Source: Rachicladosporium sp. CCFEE 5018 (taxonomy: Eukaryota > Ascomycota > Dothideomycetes > Cladosporiales > Cladosporiaceae). From it: a DNA stretch of 64,000 nt. A program made the position numbers and the translations under genes. Of this stretch, positions 54,650 to 64,000 are shown piece by piece. Under the pieces are notes generated by a model that was not told where the DNA came from, did not search any database, and saw nothing but the letters and a program-made list of their open reading frames with translations. The stretch covers positions 730,939 to 794,938 of the forward strand of contig KZ111153.1 in assembly GCA_002077045.2 (NCBI GenBank), written 5' to 3'. Position 1 is the first letter of the stretch. Every line of letters begins with the position of its first letter.

Positions 54650-56222
54650 GGTGGTGCTAAACGGGCAGATGAAGGGAAGAAGTGATCTGTTGCTGATATT
54701 TTTGGTGGAATGTAGAGGGCTGGAACGCTCCTACCCTTTATGTCTCGCAGCGCAGGTACTCGTGTGGCCCTTTGCACGCAAGATTTGCAAGTCGTTGTGT
54801 GAGTAGTTGCGCCTAGATCAAGCCAAAGATCGTTGGCAGGATTAAGTATGCGCAATCCCCGCCATCAGTCAGCCACTTCCTGAGGCAGAGCAGCGACTTT
54901 CCACTGTTCAATTGCATTGCACTGTAGCCCCGCATGAGTCCGATTCGCATTTTGGCGCGGCTCCAGACACGCTGTGTTGGTGTGGTCCGGATGTGGGTCG
55001 CTCATGGTCGAGACTAGCATTGAGAGGTGCTGTAAGGCCCGCACGGGTTGAAACTGAAAGCTGGAAAAGACGCCGCTATGGCTCAATGCTCGACTCCGAT
55101 GATCTTACACAAGCAGCCAACGAGCTCCGATTCAAGTCTCCGGCCCCAAAACCTAGCTGTGGTCGAGACAGAGCGGAGATGTCGGGGTCCAGAACTCAGA
55201 AAGCCAAACTCTAACTTTCTTTCAACGGCGGTCGAAGACTTTGCCAAGCCTGCAAGATCGCAAGCTTGTACTGTACTTGACAGCCAGTGTCTCACTCTAC
55301 TACAAGCCACTCGCTTACAAATACGCGGCTATCGCAACGACAGGCTAGATGTGCTGACACGTGGTTAGTGGGTCGAGCTAATCTGTGCATAGCCGCGACT
55401 TTGGACCCCGCGGATTTGTGGCTTCGATGCACCTCAACATACTGTCAAGCAGGCTGGCGAATGCGGTGAAGACTTGCTATCACACGCGATCCGTTGCGCC
55501 AGCCACAGAGATGCGCCAAGCGAAGTAATTCCTTTGCTCATGGTAACAGGCGTCGGCTAGTGCCTGGCACCTTGTGACTCACCGCCTGTCGAGAATGGTC
55601 AACAGTGCCGAATCTGCGGCGCATCAGCACTCCAGATCTTTACACGTCCAGCACATATCTTCATACAACAAGCTTCCGCCAGCGCAGAAGGGCATGTTCA
55701 GCCCGAGCCACCATACCAGCACCGGGCGACAGCGATCAAAGTCCGGGTCCAGTGAGCAGCGTCTCAGACCAAGATTCCAAAGCCGTCTAGCTGCATCCTT
55801 TCGAAGCTTCGCAGTCGTCAACACAGACGGCGTTCTGGCCCGCGCGTGAGGACCGTTGCATCGAGAACTACCGCGTGTCGAACCCACGTGGCGTCGAGTC
55901 GCTACGGCAGTAGGGGAGGTCAGTCATCAATGTCGTGAAATTATGGAAACCCAAGGGATTCCCGCGATAGCCCCACATCGCGGAATGACAAGGTTTGCTA
56001 CATGGTACTGGTCGAGTCTGCGTGGTCTTGACCGCCCGCCGTTGTTGCCTGTCGGACACTGCCTCGTTCCCCGTGCTCTACTGTTCATGAGTCGCCCATG
56101 AGCTCAGTCAGCATCTGCACTCATTAGCATCGCATTCTTCCGCGAGTGCCTCGGCATTAGAGAAGTCGATTATCGCATCGTGGATCATTCCCTCTGCCCA
56201 CGACCCATTGAATCTGCAAACC
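54650..56222. other. Long region without a supported gene, right end of the D-only segment
   Basis: About 1570 bases. Several frames of 60-115 codons occur on both strands but overlap one another and lack domain-like sequence. Similarity to contig C resumes at about 56080, which marks the right edge of the D-only segment. I see no transposase, terminal inverted repeat or target-site duplication. Confidence 0.4.
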
Positions 56223-57473
56223 TCACCTCGGCGCCGTACTCGCCTGACTCCTCTCCCTGCGCCGCTGCTTCACCCACTTCCCAAAAGGCTTCCAAATCGC
56301 TTCCTTCTCTGCTGGCTTCGTAGACGCACTCAGTCCACTCGTCGAGCTCGAGACAAACACCCTCGCGCCCTCCCACCCCTCACAAACACCCATCCTCTCA
56401 CTGTCAGCCTGCCACCCATACTCAAACTCCCCTTTCTTGAGCTCTCGCTTATATCTCCACCGCCAGATCGCCTCCCAGATCCCTTTCCCCACGATGCATA
56501 CAGCTTCGGGACGAAAGTTGCGGATCTTCTCCTCTAGGATTGGCGTACCAGCTGACATCAGCTTTGCTAAGCTGTGCCGCGTCCTTCGAGGGCCGGGAAA
56601 CAATGTTAGTATTTCCCATGCTGTACAGGCGGGGCAAGTCAACGTCTTGCTCTGGTTTCAGGCGGACAGGTGTGCAGCCTGAGGAGTGCAGGAGCTTCCA
56701 GAACATGTTGCTAGGGTGGGCGTAAGCGTGACCGGCTTCTGCGGTTCTGATGCCTGGGTTCGTGCCGACGAAGATGCAGATGAGATTCGGGGCGAGGGTA
56801 TCGTTCAAGGGTGAGAGGTGCTCGAATGCTTCTGGTCCGGTGTACTTGCTTGGAGTGCGGCGTTTCTTGGCTGGTGACGGCGAGACCATGGGCTTAACGT
56901 CCAGATCCGTTGGCTCGCACTTGCGTTTGCGGATGCTCCTAGGAGCAGGGGTTGCTGGCAGCTGACCAGACGAGGTCGTGCCCTTGGAGTTCTCATGTCG
57001 AAAACGTTGGAGCGAAGTGGCAAACCCCGACTCAATCGGTTCAGTCTTGATATCGTCAGTGGAGTCCACCGGCGTCTTTACTTCAGTCTCAATTGAGGGC
57101 TCAAAAATGCCCTGCTCCTCAATGATCGCCTTCAGCATGGCCATCTCTACTTCTTCATTCGTTTTCCTTGTGGTCTTGAACTCTAAGCCCTGCTGCTTGA
57201 GTAGGCCTCTCAGATATTGGATCAGTTGTCGTATGAACAGCCTCTGTCGTCCAATGATCAGTCTGTTCTCCGGACTCGCGTCAATGGTCTGCAATGCTAT
57301 CTGCCTCAGAGCTCCTTAGAGGCGATGAACGACCTGAAACCGGACTCCTGGGTTAGGGGCGTGTTTGAACTCGATGAGCTTGGTATGGAGTACATCTCGA
57401 ATATCTGCATCCAGGCATTGACCATGACGCACGTGTGCTGGCATGAGAGTTGTTCGCAAACAACTGAGATCAT
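56223..57473 (-). pseudogene. TDG-type DNA glycosylase, second copy, frameshifted
   Basis: This copy aligns with 34792-36044 throughout, including the proposed first exon (57334-57473) and the 71-nt intron position. Near 56553-56562 it lacks two bases present in copy C, which changes the frame just after NTNIVSRPSKDAAQLSKA. The catalytic GTNPG and SNMFW motifs lie before the shift; the insertion-loop motif VSSSTSGLSAS lies after it and remains open and conserved in the other frame to a stop at 56223. As read, the product would lose the last third of the fold. A base error would also explain it. Confidence 0.8.
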
Positions 57474-57661
57474 AGGTTGAGTCGCGTGCTGTCACGGATT
57501 TGTGCCGGGAGACGCGACTTCAATGGAGTGACGTCTGGACTTCGGTGTCCGTGCGAACATAAAAGTGCATCCATCCATCATGACTTCCCTCATGACTCCA
57601 CATACGCTTTGTCACTCGTTCCCCTGTGAATACCGGCCTCGAGCACCCTCTCGTCTGGACC

Positions 57662-57697
57662 ATGGCACCCCCCTTTCCATCCTATCATGTCCGCTAG
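57662..57697 (+). promoter_or_regulatory. Conserved upstream ORF of the second metallo-beta-lactamase-like copy
   Basis: Same 11-residue peptide, spacing and overlap as at 36229-36264, with two silent base changes. Its stop lies inside the main frame that starts at 57687. Confidence 0.4.
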
Positions 57698-58790
57698 CCC
57701 CTCCGCCCAACTCTCACACGACCTCCGCTTGGCAATGACAACGGCCCTCTCATCTCGCCGACCAATCCTCCACCACCTGAACGCAGATAACTCCTGGCTG
57801 CTCCAGATTCCTCGCCCCCCTTCAGCTACTCGAAAGGGTTCGCAAGTCTACTACAACATCCTCATAGACCCCTGGTTTACTGGCGGTCAGACGGACATAT
57901 CCTGGTGGTTCTCGCTGCAGTTCCATGCGATCCCGAGCGCGGTGCAGAGTATACGGGAGGTAGAGGAGTTGATATGGCGAAATGAAGCGCTGGCGAGCGG
58001 GAAGGAGGAAGATGAGGCGGAGCAGCATGGGGACGGGGCCATTGATGCCGTGGCAATTAGTCATGAGTTCACGGATCATTGTCACGAGGAGACGTTGAGG
58101 GAGGTGGGGAGGGATGTGCTTATTTTTGCTGTGAAGAAGGCGGCGAAACTCATTCAGAGTTGGAAGCACTTCAGGACCGTGGTTCAGGTGCCTGTTTACA
58201 AACCTGGAGACAGGCTAGACTGGCGGGAAACGAGTCTTCTTCCGCTCCCGGCTTGGATTGGAATCTCTAGGCTGGAGCAGAAGAGCGATCCCGTCGGACT
58301 ACATGCAGCGCTTATGATCGCGTTTGACAATGGACGACACTCGTCAGGCACCGGAGGAAGTACTGAGCACGTCGACGTAGACGACGCCGCTGAGGCACTC
58401 TTCCATACACCTCACGGTATCTCTCACGGGGCGATCTCTACCATCATTGAGCAGGCCGAACCCCCGATCAAGACCATAGCTCTGCTACATGGTCTCAGCG
58501 ATGTGAAAGTAGGCGAAACACCCCTCGGCCCTGCGCTGCAAATAAACCTTGGAGCCAGGAACGGCGTGCATGTCCAGCAAGCATTGCAGGCGAAGTACTG
58601 GTTTGGCACGCATGATTAAGTGAAGAAGGGATCTGGCATTGTTGCGAAGATGATCAAATCCCGAAGCATGCCTATAGTCGATGTGCTAGCAGAGGAGCAA
58701 GGCAGTGGGAAGCTGTCAACTCAAGCGGCGAAAGCGTGTCTTGCATCTTACGAGGAATTGGGAAGCGGCATTAGCAGAGTACTGGATTGA
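57687..58790 (+). pseudogene. Metallo-beta-lactamase-like protein, second copy, premature stop
   Basis: The copy starts like 36254 (MSASPSAQLSHDLRLAMTTA) and keeps the metal-loop segment AISHEFTDHCHEETL. At 58617-58619 the codon corresponding to Glu in copy C is TAA, after 310 residues. The same frame continues without further stops to 58788-58790 with a conserved tail (IVAKMIKSRSMPIVDVLAEE). The missing 57 residues are C-terminal, so a shortened but folded product is possible. A stretch near 57965-58040 is far more divergent from copy C than the rest. Confidence 0.78.
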
Positions 58791-59010
58791 GAAGTCTGCT
58801 TTTCTGAATCGATGATACCCATGTACGTATAGGCAGAAAGGTCCACAGGGCCCTGAAAATTGTACAGCAGCAACTTGTATCATACAACGCACTTCACTAC
58901 AGTACAGTTCCATGATCTAATGTTCTCGTCCCGTTGCCTGCCACTGCGCCGAGAAACGCCCGCCCACCACCCTCACCTATGCAAGTCGTACTCCATAGCT
59001 CCCTTGGCAC

Positions 59011-61230
59011 TCATCGCCGGCTACCTAGGTAGCTCCTCCCAAACCCAGTCGTAACCTCACTCTCCCTCCCCATCCCTCCGCCTCCGTTCAAACCCCTTCC
59101 AGCCCCATCAACCTCCCTCATCGCCCCCTCGACCCTCCGTCTAAGCTGCTCAGCCCCCTCATCCACAATGCCCAACTGCCCAAGATGCCGATTCAACGTC
59201 CTCACAATCTGCGCCAGCGGATCATCCCCACCTTCAGCCCCAGCCTTGCTGCCTTTAGTCGCAGACGAAAGCGAAGCAGAGGAAGAATTGATGCCCTCGA
59301 TCATGGCAGCGAGAGATTGGTTCATTTCTGTGAGGCGGTCGGAGCAATTCTCCGCCATGCCGTAGACCCTCTCGCGCTCCTGGTCGACGCTTTGACCCGG
59401 TCCGGAGCCATCGGACGAGAGACCGGCTTGCTCCGTCAGGCCATCGACTTCGTTCTCACATCTGTTGAGTAGAGCTTCGAGGCCGCGTTGCTCGTTCTCC
59501 ACGACCGATAGCTGGCGCTCTACTTCCGCGACATCTCGCTCAGCTTGGAAGCAGCGCGCGTAGAGTTTCGAGATGGCTGTGGAGTTCGTGGTTAATGCGC
59601 GATCCCAGTTTGAGACTGTGCTTGCCAGGGAGGCGAAGCGAGTTTGATGTGTTGCGAGGCTTGTGGACCAGGTTGTGAGGATTTCTTCGAGAGATTTGGC
59701 TTGCAGGCGAGATACTGGGGCGGAAGGCTGGGTAGATTGGGAGGGGGCGAATTGGCGGTGGACTGTGGGGTCGGAGGCGGTGGTGGTAGGTGCTGCAGTG
59801 GTGGAGGGTTCGGAGGTTGATGCGGGTGCGGCGCCGAAGAGATTTGAGGTTGCCGGCGCGGCGGATGTGGATGTCGAGGTAGTTGCAGGTTGGGCTGTGC
59901 TGGCAGCTGGGGTAGAGCCACCGCCGAAAAGGTTACTCGTTGGAGCTGCCGAGCTTACTGGGGTAGCGTTCATCTTCTGTCCGAAGCCTCCGCTGAAGAG
60001 ACTCGGTGCTGCTGGAGTAGGAGGTGCGTTGGGTGTGCTGTTGTCTTTCTGTGCGTCCGCTTTGACTTCGCCGAACAGAGGAGCAGCAGGCTTAGCTGGT
60101 GCAGGTGTCGCAGCAGCTCCACCAAAGCTGAAACCTCCCGTCTTGGGTGCTTCTGGCTGCTTGTTTCCGTCCGCCTTTGCAGGCTCGCTGAAAAGACTCG
60201 GTGTCGGCTTCGCAGCTGCGCCTCCTCCGAACAAGCTGGCATTGGCGGGTGGGTTGCCAGCGGGAGTGAAGCTGGGCATGGGTTGAGTCTTGTTACCCTG
60301 TGGTGTAGTTGTTGGGTTGCCTGCCGGCTGTGTGCTGCCACCACCTAGATTCGAGAAGAGTCCTCCTGGCGTGGGGGCACTACTCGCAGGCGTATCCTTG
60401 TTGCCAGTGCTGAACAGACCTGGTGCAGGGCTTGCAGCAGCGCCACCAAACAGATTGCTTCCAGCAGGCTTACTCTGCTGTGCTGCTTGGGCAGCCGGTG
60501 TCTGTGAGCCAAAGAAACCAGTCGATGGCGCAGCAGCACCTCCAGGTGTCTGCGTGCCAGGCGTGGATGCACCTACAGGCTTGTTCATACCACCAAATAA
60601 GCTACCCCCCGTTGATGGAGCCGCACCACCTCCGAACAGTGAGCTTCCTCCGGACGGCGCGGCAGGAGCCTGCGCATTGCTCTGCCCACCACCAAACAAC
60701 GTAGACCCACCAGCTGCTGGCGCTGCACCAGTCGATGCAGGGGTCTGCGTCCCACTCCCAGCATCATTCTTCGGTGCACCAAAGCTGAACGTAGGCGTGC
60801 TCCTTCCGCTCTGGTTTGCTGACAGCCCGCCAAACGCATTCCCACCTGCTGCTGCACCACTTCCAAACAGTCCACCAGCTGGCTGTGCACTACTCGCTGC
60901 CGGCGCAGCTCCCCCAAACAGCCCACCACCTCCACCCTGCTGCGGCTGCGGTGTCGTCGCGCCCGAGTTGCCGAAGATATTGCCTGTCGTCGCGCCGGAT
61001 CCGCTGCCTAGCTTTGCGGGTCCGCTCGTTGCTGTGCTGCCGAACGGGCTTGCGCCGGTGGAGGCTGCTGCTCCAGCACCACCGAAGAGACTGCCGCCTG
61101 CTGGTGCGCCACCGCCGAACAGTGACTTTGGCGCATTGTTGGCTGCGGGTGCTGCGCCGAAGAGACTGGGTGTGCTGGTGCCGCTTGATGAGGCGGGTTT
61201 GTTGGCGTTGTTGGTGAAGGAGAAGGCCAT
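59011..61230 (-). CDS. NSP1: FG-nucleoporin Nsp1, second copy
   Basis: A 739-residue open frame from ATG 61230, colinear with the copy at 37648-39861. The SLFGG/GLFGG-rich FG domain differs by small in-frame indels and many substitutions, whereas the C-terminal coiled-coil domain (SLEEILTTWSTSLATHQTRF onward) is almost unchanged. No frame damage is seen, consistent with both copies being functional and under selection. It keeps the same divergent neighbour and promoter. Confidence 0.9.
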   Translation of the reverse strand: MAFSFTNNANKPASSSGTSTPSLFGAAPAANNAPKSLFGGGAPAGGSLFGGAGAAASTGASPFGSTATSGPAKLGSGSGATTGNIFGNSGATTPQPQQGGGGGLFGGAAPAASSAQPAGGLFGSGAAAGGNAFGGLSANQSGRSTPTFSFGAPKNDAGSGTQTPASTGAAPAAGGSTLFGGGQSNAQAPAAPSGGSSLFGGGAAPSTGGSLFGGMNKPVGASTPGTQTPGGAAAPSTGFFGSQTPAAQAAQQSKPAGSNLFGGAAASPAPGLFSTGNKDTPASSAPTPGGLFSNLGGGSTQPAGNPTTTPQGNKTQPMPSFTPAGNPPANASLFGGGAAAKPTPSLFSEPAKADGNKQPEAPKTGGFSFGGAAATPAPAKPAAPLFGEVKADAQKDNSTPNAPPTPAAPSLFSGGFGQKMNATPVSSAAPTSNLFGGGSTPAASTAQPATTSTSTSAAPATSNLFGAAPASTSEPSTTAAPTTTASDPTVHRQFAPSQSTQPSAPVSRLQAKSLEEILTTWSTSLATHQTRFASLASTVSNWDRALTTNSTAISKLYARCFQAERDVAEVERQLSVVENEQRGLEALLNRCENEVDGLTEQAGLSSDGSGPGQSVDQERERVYGMAENCSDRLTEMNQSLAAMIEGINSSSASLSSATKGSKAGAEGGDDPLAQIVRTLNRHLGQLGIVDEGAEQLRRRVEGAMREVDGAGRGLNGGGGMGRESEVTTGFGRSYLGSRR

Positions 61231-61568
61231 GCTGTCTGATAACACAGCGGTGCGCTGAATTTTAGACCCCTCAAAGGCGCAGTATTTGCATCAATCAGCG
61301 CATGCGATTCGTCTTGTGTATGCGCACGATGATCTGCTGAAGAGGTAGTGCGTGGGTGATTCTTCGACTCCTCGACATAAAACGCGTGGTAGAAAGACGT
61401 GAACGTGAAGCTTCGACGGGAGGACCCGCGTCTCTTTACCCACGCGATTGAGGCGCAGTAAGTCCAAGGCAAGGAAACGGATGCGGAAGGTCCATCATGC
61501 CCTCTACATAACCTGAATTGCCCCCCATATCCCCCATCGTTTCCTTACATCCCAACAATTCCGCAGCC
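61231..61568. promoter_or_regulatory. Divergent promoter NSP1 / Laa2-like gene, second copy
   Basis: High similarity to 39862-40199 by eye, with the ACGCGT box at 61382-61387 kept. Confidence 0.35.
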
Positions 61569-63305
61569 ATGTCCGCCCTCCAGCCCCCCCGCATCATAAC
61601 CACCGACCCCGGCGCCCACGAGCTGGAAGGTATGATGCAATGCCTCATTTTCAAAAGCCGTACAGAGACGATGCCTAACGAATCCAATCGCAGAGTCGGA
61701 CACATCCTCCTCCGACCACTTCTCCTCAGCCTCCGAAGGCACCCCTCCCCGCCCCGTCCGCACGCCCTCCCCCGCAGCACCCTCCTCTCCAATCCCTATC
61801 ACGCGAGTAGAACGGGTAGACGACGAACCAGCCCATGGCGAAGTCCCCGGCACAAACGCCTATGACTTAAGAACGCAAGACGCCGTACCGGATGAGATTG
61901 AGATCGTGCCTGATGGGCAGCGATCGCGGAGCTCAACGCTTATGTTGAGCGGGCAGCAGAACAGCCGCCCCGGCACACCGCTAAGCCCGGGAGGGAGTCC
62001 TGTGCCGAAAACTGTTGTCGAGAGGGTTGATGATCGGAAAGCTTTCGGCGAGGTCGAGGGGACTGAGGCGTGGGAGTTGAGAAGGGGGGATGCGGAGCCG
62101 GATGAGGTTCGGAGGGTGGGGGATGCTGAGGGTAGGTGAGTTTCGTCGTTGTTGAAGGGGAGATGTGAGAGTGGGGGTTAGGAGGATGAGGGCGGTGTGC
62201 TGATTGTTGGTGTCGTTACAGAGGAGCAGGCCGTGAGGAGCAAGACGTGAGTGGCGAGGAGAGGCAGGAGTGGTTTAGGAGTATGTGGGAGGGCAAGTCA
62301 AAGACCGACATGGAGGCTGAGGAGAAAGACGACGAGGACGACGAGCCAGAGGAGGAGAACGACTTCGATGACTTCGCCGAGGAGGGCGACGATGATTTCG
62401 GGGACTTCGACGAGGCAGACCAGACACCCATGCCTGCAGAGACACAACGACAAGCACAACCCGCACCACCACCTTCCAACCCCTTAGCCCACCTCGTAAG
62501 TAGCCCTCTCAACCACATCTCTCCCCCCATTCTCCCTCTATCTGACGTTCCCTCCCAGCCCCCCCTCGACTTCTCCTCCCCCTCCTCCCTCAAAACCTCC
62601 AGCTCCCCATACCTCGACATGATCTTTCCTCCCTCTCCACCCGCCACGCCTCCCACAGACCCCGACCCAACACCTCCCGCAGCCTTCCTCTCCCCCCGCT
62701 CCGAATCCCTCTGGCACCAACTCCTCTCCCCGCCCCCCATGGCGCCACCCAACTGGACCCGCTCAAAGATCCGGCGTCTCTTTCTAGTCTCCTTAGGCGT
62801 ACCCGTTGACCTCGACGAAATCCTGCCGCCCTCGAAAGTCCGCCGATTGGTGCTGAAAGACGTGCATTTGGCTGGGAGGTTGGAAGAAGAAGGACGAGAG
62901 AGCACGGAGACTGGGCGAGAACGAGGTGGAGGGCAGTTAGACCGGCTTAAGGGGGCGGAGGGAGGAAATGAGTCAAGCACAAGTCTGGATTCGAAGACCG
63001 GCACGTCGAAACGGAGGGCTGGGCCGCCGGCTGGCACGAGGCGAAGAAAGGCTAGTCCGCCGCCGCCGGTGGAGTTTGATGAGAATACCACCGCGGCGCT
63101 GGCAGCGACGACCGACGCCAAACTCCAGGGCATGAGCGCAGCTGAGCTCACGGAGCATCTTAGGATCCTTCAAGATGCGAAGCAGCGAGGAGAGAAAGTC
63201 TTGGAGTTTTGGGCGGGGAGAGTGGGTGAGGCGTTACGGGAGAAAGAGGCGTTGGAAGGCGTCATTGAGAATTTAGTCGGCTTCGTCAAAGGACGGCGAG
63301 GTTGA
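61569..63305 (+). CDS. Laa2/YBL010C-like protein, second copy, 507 aa
   Basis: Exons 61569-61629, 61694-62135, 62222-62495 and 62559-63305, the same exon lengths as the copy at 40200-41935. The first intron (64 nt) is unrelated in sequence to its counterpart, while the second intron is nearly identical. The acidic DF-rich block and the NWTRSKIRRLFLVSLGVPVD core are preserved; a Gln to Glu change next to DFGDFD and a divergent patch around residues 360-400 are the main differences. Frame is intact. Confidence 0.62.
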
Positions 63306-63382
63306 TGTTCGAAATATGTACATTTAGCTAGAGCTGCATTCCCCGCCTCTGCTGTGTACCATGTACCATGTACACTACCCAC

Positions 63383-64000
63383 CTACACAGCTCCGTTGGC
63401 GAACCAGTCGGCACTCATGTCGTAGTTGAAGGGGAAGTTGAAAGCCGTGATGTCTGTGTTCCCGGCATAAACCTCCCCTCCGTTTCCATCCCCGCCAGCA
63501 CCCTGCTGCACATCCTGCACCGGCACCCTAGGCACATTGAAGAAATCAAACACATCCAAATACTCCAGCTCATTCGGCGCCGGTGTCCTCCCAGCCCGCG
63601 GCGTAATCGCACCCCCAACCCTCGGCTGCCGGGAAATGAGGAAATCGAGATCGTAGGCGCAGCGTCGCATGTCTGCTAAGATCTTCACGCTCGAAGGCGG
63701 TTCGCGAGAATGCCGCTCACTGTCGTCGTACTCGGCTAGCACGCGGGAGAGGAGCGTGGCGTAGCGGTCAGCGACTTCCCAGTAGCTGCCCATGTCGCGG
63801 AGGGTTTCAACTAGGGCGTGAATAGCGGGGTTAACGAGATGATCGATCGTGGAGCCGTGGACTAGCAGCAGGCGGGCGGCGACCCAGAGACTGAATGCGA
63901 AGGGCGGGCCGAGGTTTGAGAGGAGGTTGTGTGTTCGGACGTGCGTGTTTATGGTGCAGATGTCTTCTACAGCTGTGCGGCAGCGTTGGCTGGCGTTGAA
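63383..64000 (-). CDS. C-terminal part of a fungal-specific transcription factor (copy D, runs off the window)
   Basis: Open from the window edge to the stop at 63383. It extends copy C (42013-42578) further upstream with NASQRCRTAVEDICTINTHVRTHNLL, typical of the helical fungal transcription-factor domain. Only about ten base differences are seen over the shared 566 bases. The N-terminal zinc cluster lies beyond the window. Confidence 0.75.
   Translation of the reverse strand, partial: FNASQRCRTAVEDICTINTHVRTHNLLSNLGPPFAFSLWVAARLLLVHGSTIDHLVNPAIHALVETLRDMGSYWEVADRYATLLSRVLAEYDDSERHSREPPSSVKILADMRRCAYDLDFLISRQPRVGGAITPRAGRTPAPNELEYLDVFDFFNVPRVPVQDVQQGAGGDGNGGEVYAGNTDITAFNFPFNYDMSADWFANGAV

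Noticed and set aside
43185..56080. The D-only segment as a transposon or Starship-type element
   Set aside because: No transposase, tyrosine recombinase, terminal repeats or target-site duplication could be seen.
34792..63950. Reading the two blocks as a true tandem segmental duplication
   Set aside because: Each block sits on its own contig between N gaps and the second starts inside a gene already complete in the first; two homeologs or alleles scaffolded together is simpler.
1..64000. tRNA, rRNA, CRISPR arrays, prokaryotic operons
   Set aside because: No cloverleaf with A and B boxes that I could defend, no rRNA motifs, and the genome is fungal with spliced genes.

Overview
The window reads as a filamentous or yeast-like ascomycete, most likely a dothideomycete. 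Genes are intron-poor, introns are about 45-120 nt with CTGAC/CTAAC-like branch sites, and the gene set is fungal (ATG2, LTN1, REV1, NSP1, 14-3-3, Zn2Cys6 factor, cerato-platanin). It is a scaffold of four contigs joined by three 100-N gaps: A (1-11076), B (11177-31708), C (31809-42578) and D (42679-64000).

Contig A holds the tail of a membrane protein, an ADGF-type adenosine deaminase, ATG2 and the C-terminal half of a 2-oxoglutarate dioxygenase. Contig B holds a 5'-truncated LTN1, a stand-alone cold-shock protein, a nucleolar FKBP, REV1, a CorA-like transporter, a conserved hypothetical, a cerato-platanin pseudogene behind an 11-unit 17-bp minisatellite, a five-exon 14-3-3 gene and the start of a probable Csx1/Nam8-like RNA-binding protein. 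Contig C holds the N-terminal half of the same dioxygenase, a PPxY/SPRY protein, a TDG-type DNA glycosylase, a metallo-beta-lactamase-like protein, NSP1, a Laa2-like gene and a transcription-factor tail. Contig D starts inside a second SPRY copy and ends with second copies of the TDG-to-transcription-factor block. Between them it carries about 13 kb that C lacks: a sugar transporter, a divergent Zn2Cys6 regulator and a three-member secreted-protein family.

Two structural points dominate. The last 284 bases of A match the first 284 bases of C, so A and C probably join directly and B is probably misplaced. C and D look like two homeologous or allelic versions of one locus placed in tandem; a heterozygous or duplicated black-yeast genome such as Hortaea werneckii would fit, but the species is inference. 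In D the TDG copy has a frameshift and the metallo-beta-lactamase copy a premature stop, while NSP1 and the Laa2-like gene stay open in both.

Gene models here were rebuilt from splice signals and frame; several open frames begin at non-ATG codons and were re-started at the first suitable ATG.
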